From: Clostridia bacterium
GTDB taxonomy: Bacteria > Bacillota_E > SLMV01 > PUMD01
NCBI GenBank assembly: GCA_003562655.1
Contig: PWUC01000100.1
Span: forward strand, 1-9,116
DNA: 9,116 nucleotides
Direction: 5' to 3'
Numbering within the stretch: position 1 is the first letter of the stretch; the number at the start of each line of letters is the position of its first letter. Below, one piece after another: positions 7,586 to 9,116 of this stretch. Made by a program: the position numbers and the translations under genes. Under the pieces are notes generated by a model that saw nothing but the letters and a program-made list of their open reading frames with translations, searched no databases and had not been told where the DNA came from.

Positions 7586-7987
7586 TCAGATGCGGACGCT
7601 CATGCGGGCAAACATGCCCACGGCGACCCCGGCAATGACGCAGACAAACAGCTGGATTGCCCGGCCGAGACCTCTCTGCAGCGCTGCGTAGATGACAATG
7701 TCCATCATGGCGGTCGTCCCGAGCAGGTAGGATGTGATCACCGCCGCCAGAACGGGGAAGAATATGGCAAGCAGCAGCAGGGCACCTGCTCCCGTAATAT
7801 GATATGGACCTTCCTCGAACAGGAGGACAACCACCGCACCACCGACTACAGCGGCCACAACGACCGCCCACTCACCCACCGCGAGGGGCACATAGTCGTC
7901 ATAGGGCGGCCACTGCGCCATGGTCAAAAACCCCAGTATCACGCCCACAAAGATCACCACAACCCAACCAGTCGGGTCTTCTCTCAT
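7586..7987 (-). CDS. Unrecognised four-helix membrane protein (133 aa)
   Basis: I do not recognise this family. The 133 residues form about four hydrophobic helices (around 8-24, 36-57, 67-89 and 109-127). Short loops separate them, including an acidic/aromatic loop (QWPPYDDYVP, 25-34) and FEEGPYHITG (57-66). A basic R105/R109 pair precedes the last helix and the tail is MSVRI. The ATG at 7985-7987 shares its A with the TGA stop of the preceding gene, which strongly suggests translational coupling; a TTG one codon earlier is also possible. It could be a small permease subunit, a holin-like or tripartite-transporter-like (TctB-like) membrane subunit, or an assembly partner of the anchored protein encoded just before it. 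TctB-like proteins are similar in size and helix number, but I see no partner genes that would support this. Confidence 0.75.
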   Translation of the reverse strand: MREDPTGWVVVIFVGVILGFLTMAQWPPYDDYVPLAVGEWAVVVAAVVGGAVVVLLFEEGPYHITGAGALLLLAIFFPVLAAVITSYLLGTTAMMDIVIYAALQRGLGRAIQLFVCVIAGVAVGMFARMSVRI

Positions 7988-8475
7988 CAACTTCGCCCCA
8001 CTCCGAGCAGCCTGAATTCCTTGTCAACTTCTGCCCTGCTCCTGATCGGCTGCACCATGATCGATCCGTAGACCACCCACTCAGAGGGATCCACCTCGAT
8101 CAGACGTTGCAGGGACTCTACATCCTGAAAGTTGGATCCGGGCTCCACCGGGACCTCCAGCAGCACAGCCTCATCAGCCGGTACCTCCACCGAGAGAAAA
8201 ATCGTCGGCCGGGCCCCGACGATTGCATCGCCCTTTCGGACCACAAAACGGATGCTGTGGATGTGGTAGGGATGCCCGGTGCTGCTCTCACCCTCCAACC
8301 TCACCTCCAGGGGATTGTCCTCCGTGGGCATCACCCTCACTTCAGTCAGGACGAGGTTGACCCCGTGGATGGTCTCGACGCCCTCGGCGTGCCTGACGAC
8401 AGTGATCCCCATGAGCACCAGGCAGAGGGCAGCTCCGAGGCCCGTGCATACCAGCAGCAGCTTCCGTGCACTCAT
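7987..8475 (-). CDS. Membrane-anchored extracytoplasmic protein, possibly LEA14/WHy-like
   Basis: A 162-residue protein with a short basic N-terminus (MSARK), one hydrophobic helix at about 6-27, and a soluble remainder that is probably extracytoplasmic. There is no proper lipobox cysteine, so it is likely a helix-anchored or secreted protein rather than a lipoprotein. The soluble part alternates short hydrophobic strands (VNLVLTEVRVM, LEVRLEGESS, IRFVVRKGDAIVG, PTIFLSVEVP, AVLLEVPVEPG), suggesting a beta sandwich of the LEA14/WHy or immunoglobulin-like kind; this is only an impression. The ATG at 8473-8475 follows a purine-rich GGGGTGG ribosome binding site. Its stop overlaps the start of the four-helix membrane protein by one base, so the two are probably made together. 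It lies 81 bases after the ABC permease gene in the same direction. No catalytic motif is seen. Confidence 0.75.
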   Translation of the reverse strand: MSARKLLLVCTGLGAALCLVLMGITVVRHAEGVETIHGVNLVLTEVRVMPTEDNPLEVRLEGESSTGHPYHIHSIRFVVRKGDAIVGARPTIFLSVEVPADEAVLLEVPVEPGSNFQDVESLQRLIEVDPSEWVVYGSIMVQPIRSRAEVDKEFRLLGVGRS

Positions 8476-8556
8476 CTATGCCACCCCAAATCAACTCCGA
8501 CAACCCTTGCCCTGCGCATTGATCCAACGGAGCCTGCCCCTGCAACCCACCGGGCC

Positions 8557-9116
8557 CTAGGCCTTGAGCCTGGGATCCAGGACATCGCGCAGGGCATCAC
8601 CGAGGACGTTTATCGACAGCACGGTGAAGAATATGGCAAGCCCGGGGAATATGATGAGATAGGGCGCATCACGAACGTGATGTCTCGCCGTGCTGGTCAT
8701 GGCCCCCCACTCCGGCGTGGGCGGCTGCACGCCCAGACCCAAAAAACCCATTCCGGCGGCAGTCAGAATCGATGTGGCCACCGACAGGGTCGTCAGAACG
8801 ATGATGGGCGAAAGGGAGTTGATCACCAGGTGTCGGACGATGATCCTCCAACCCGACGCACCTAGGGACCGCACCGCCTCTATGAAATCCATCTCCTTCA
8901 GCGACAGGATGCTTCCGCGACTGATCCGGGCGAACCCCGGTATGCCCCAGACCGTAAGGGCCACAATCAGGTTGGAAAGACCCGGCCCGAGGATGCTCAC
9001 AATGAGAATGGCGAGAAGAATACCCGGGAAGGCCATCATGACATCGACGACCCGCATGACGATGTTGTCAAACCTGCCCCCGTAGTAGCCGGACATCACG
9101 CCCAAAGTCACCCCAA
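8557..9116 (-). CDS. Dipeptide/oligopeptide-type ABC transporter permease, 5' part missing
   Basis: The C-terminal ~186 residues of a DppC/OppC-type inner-membrane permease (BPD_transp_1, PF00528), which pairs with a DppB-type permease, two ATPases and a binding protein to import peptides, nickel or similar solutes. Family hallmarks are clear: SGYYGGRFDNIVMRVVDV near the visible start, the ATPase-docking EAA region EAVRSLGASGWRIIVRHL, then MGFLGLGVQPPTPEWGAM, and the C-terminal NVLGDALRDVLDPRLK that is near-invariant in this family. The frame stays open to the window edge, so the first ~100 residues lie outside. The in-frame GTG at 9111 is an internal codon, not a start. As the last subunit gene before two small membrane-protein genes and an amidohydrolase, it suggests that the imported solute is the substrate of the neighbouring hydrolases. 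Confidence 0.95.
   Translation of the reverse strand, partial: GVTLGVMSGYYGGRFDNIVMRVVDVMMAFPGILLAILIVSILGPGLSNLIVALTVWGIPGFARISRGSILSLKEMDFIEAVRSLGASGWRIIVRHLVINSLSPIIVLTTLSVATSILTAAGMGFLGLGVQPPTPEWGAMTSTARHHVRDAPYLIIFPGLAIFFTVLSINVLGDALRDVLDPRLKA

Noticed and set aside
7757..8641. Repeated 16-mer gaagaatatggcaagc at 7757-7772 and 8626-8641
   Set aside because: Both copies encode Leu-Ala-Ile-Phe-Phe in membrane helices in the same frame; with only two copies, one in each of two helices, coincidence is enough, and no longer repeat surrounds them.
7804..8865. Long plus-strand open frame (353 codons) spanning the minus-strand membrane and permease genes
   Set aside because: Its His/Arg/Pro/Gln-rich translation is typical of antisense to membrane-protein genes, and the minus strand carries a clear DppC-type permease and two coupled membrane-protein genes.
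3415..9116. Staphylopine/pseudopaline-type opine metallophore system (opine dehydrogenase plus Dpp-like importer)
   Set aside because: No nicotianamine-synthase-like (CntL) gene, amino-acid racemase or exporter is visible, the dehydrogenase matches the octopine/nopaline family rather than a metallophore-specific set, and the importer is on the opposite strand.

Overview
This is a bacterial chromosomal window, apparently from an environmental or uncultured organism. The DNA is GC-rich (roughly 60% by eye), genes are tightly packed, and most starts have strong GGAGG-type ribosome binding sites. Codon choice favours G or C at third positions, and AGG arginine codons are common. These traits fit several lineages (for example Chloroflexota-like or Bacillota-like), but no marker gene fixes the taxonomy. 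I see no rRNA, tRNA, CRISPR array, transposase or phage gene.

Left part (1-2543): the first ~350 bases hold only one doubtful minus-strand reading frame. A plus-strand CPBP/CAAX-type intramembrane protease gene (to 1121) follows; its true start is unclear. It converges on a minus-strand AI-2E-family (PF01594) membrane protein gene (1225-2292). A divergent intergenic region (2293-2543) separates the latter from the next plus-strand genes.

Central cassette (2544-5954, plus strand): an amidohydrolase_2-type TIM-barrel metal hydrolase, an octopine/nopaline-type opine dehydrogenase and a beta-lactamase-fold serine hydrolase. All three have good ribosome binding sites and lie 35-88 bases apart. 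The first two genes are separated by a strong inverted repeat that can fold in two ways. The cassette looks like a small metabolic operon acting on an amino-acid conjugate (opine, amide or ester); the substrate cannot be read from sequence.

Right part (6037-9116, minus strand, converging on the cassette at a nested hairpin): in transcription order, a Dpp/Opp-type ABC permease cut by the window edge, a membrane-anchored extracytoplasmic protein, a four-helix membrane protein whose start overlaps the stop of the anchored protein, and a dinuclear-metal amidohydrolase of the dihydroorotase/D-aminoacylase/FmdA-like group.

Taken together, a peptide-type importer, two metal amidohydrolases, a serine hydrolase and an opine dehydrogenase suggest uptake and breakdown (or synthesis) of N-substituted amino acids or opine-like compounds. 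This is inference from gene content. No single gene is novel at the family level, but the combination and the two unrecognised membrane proteins are worth following up.
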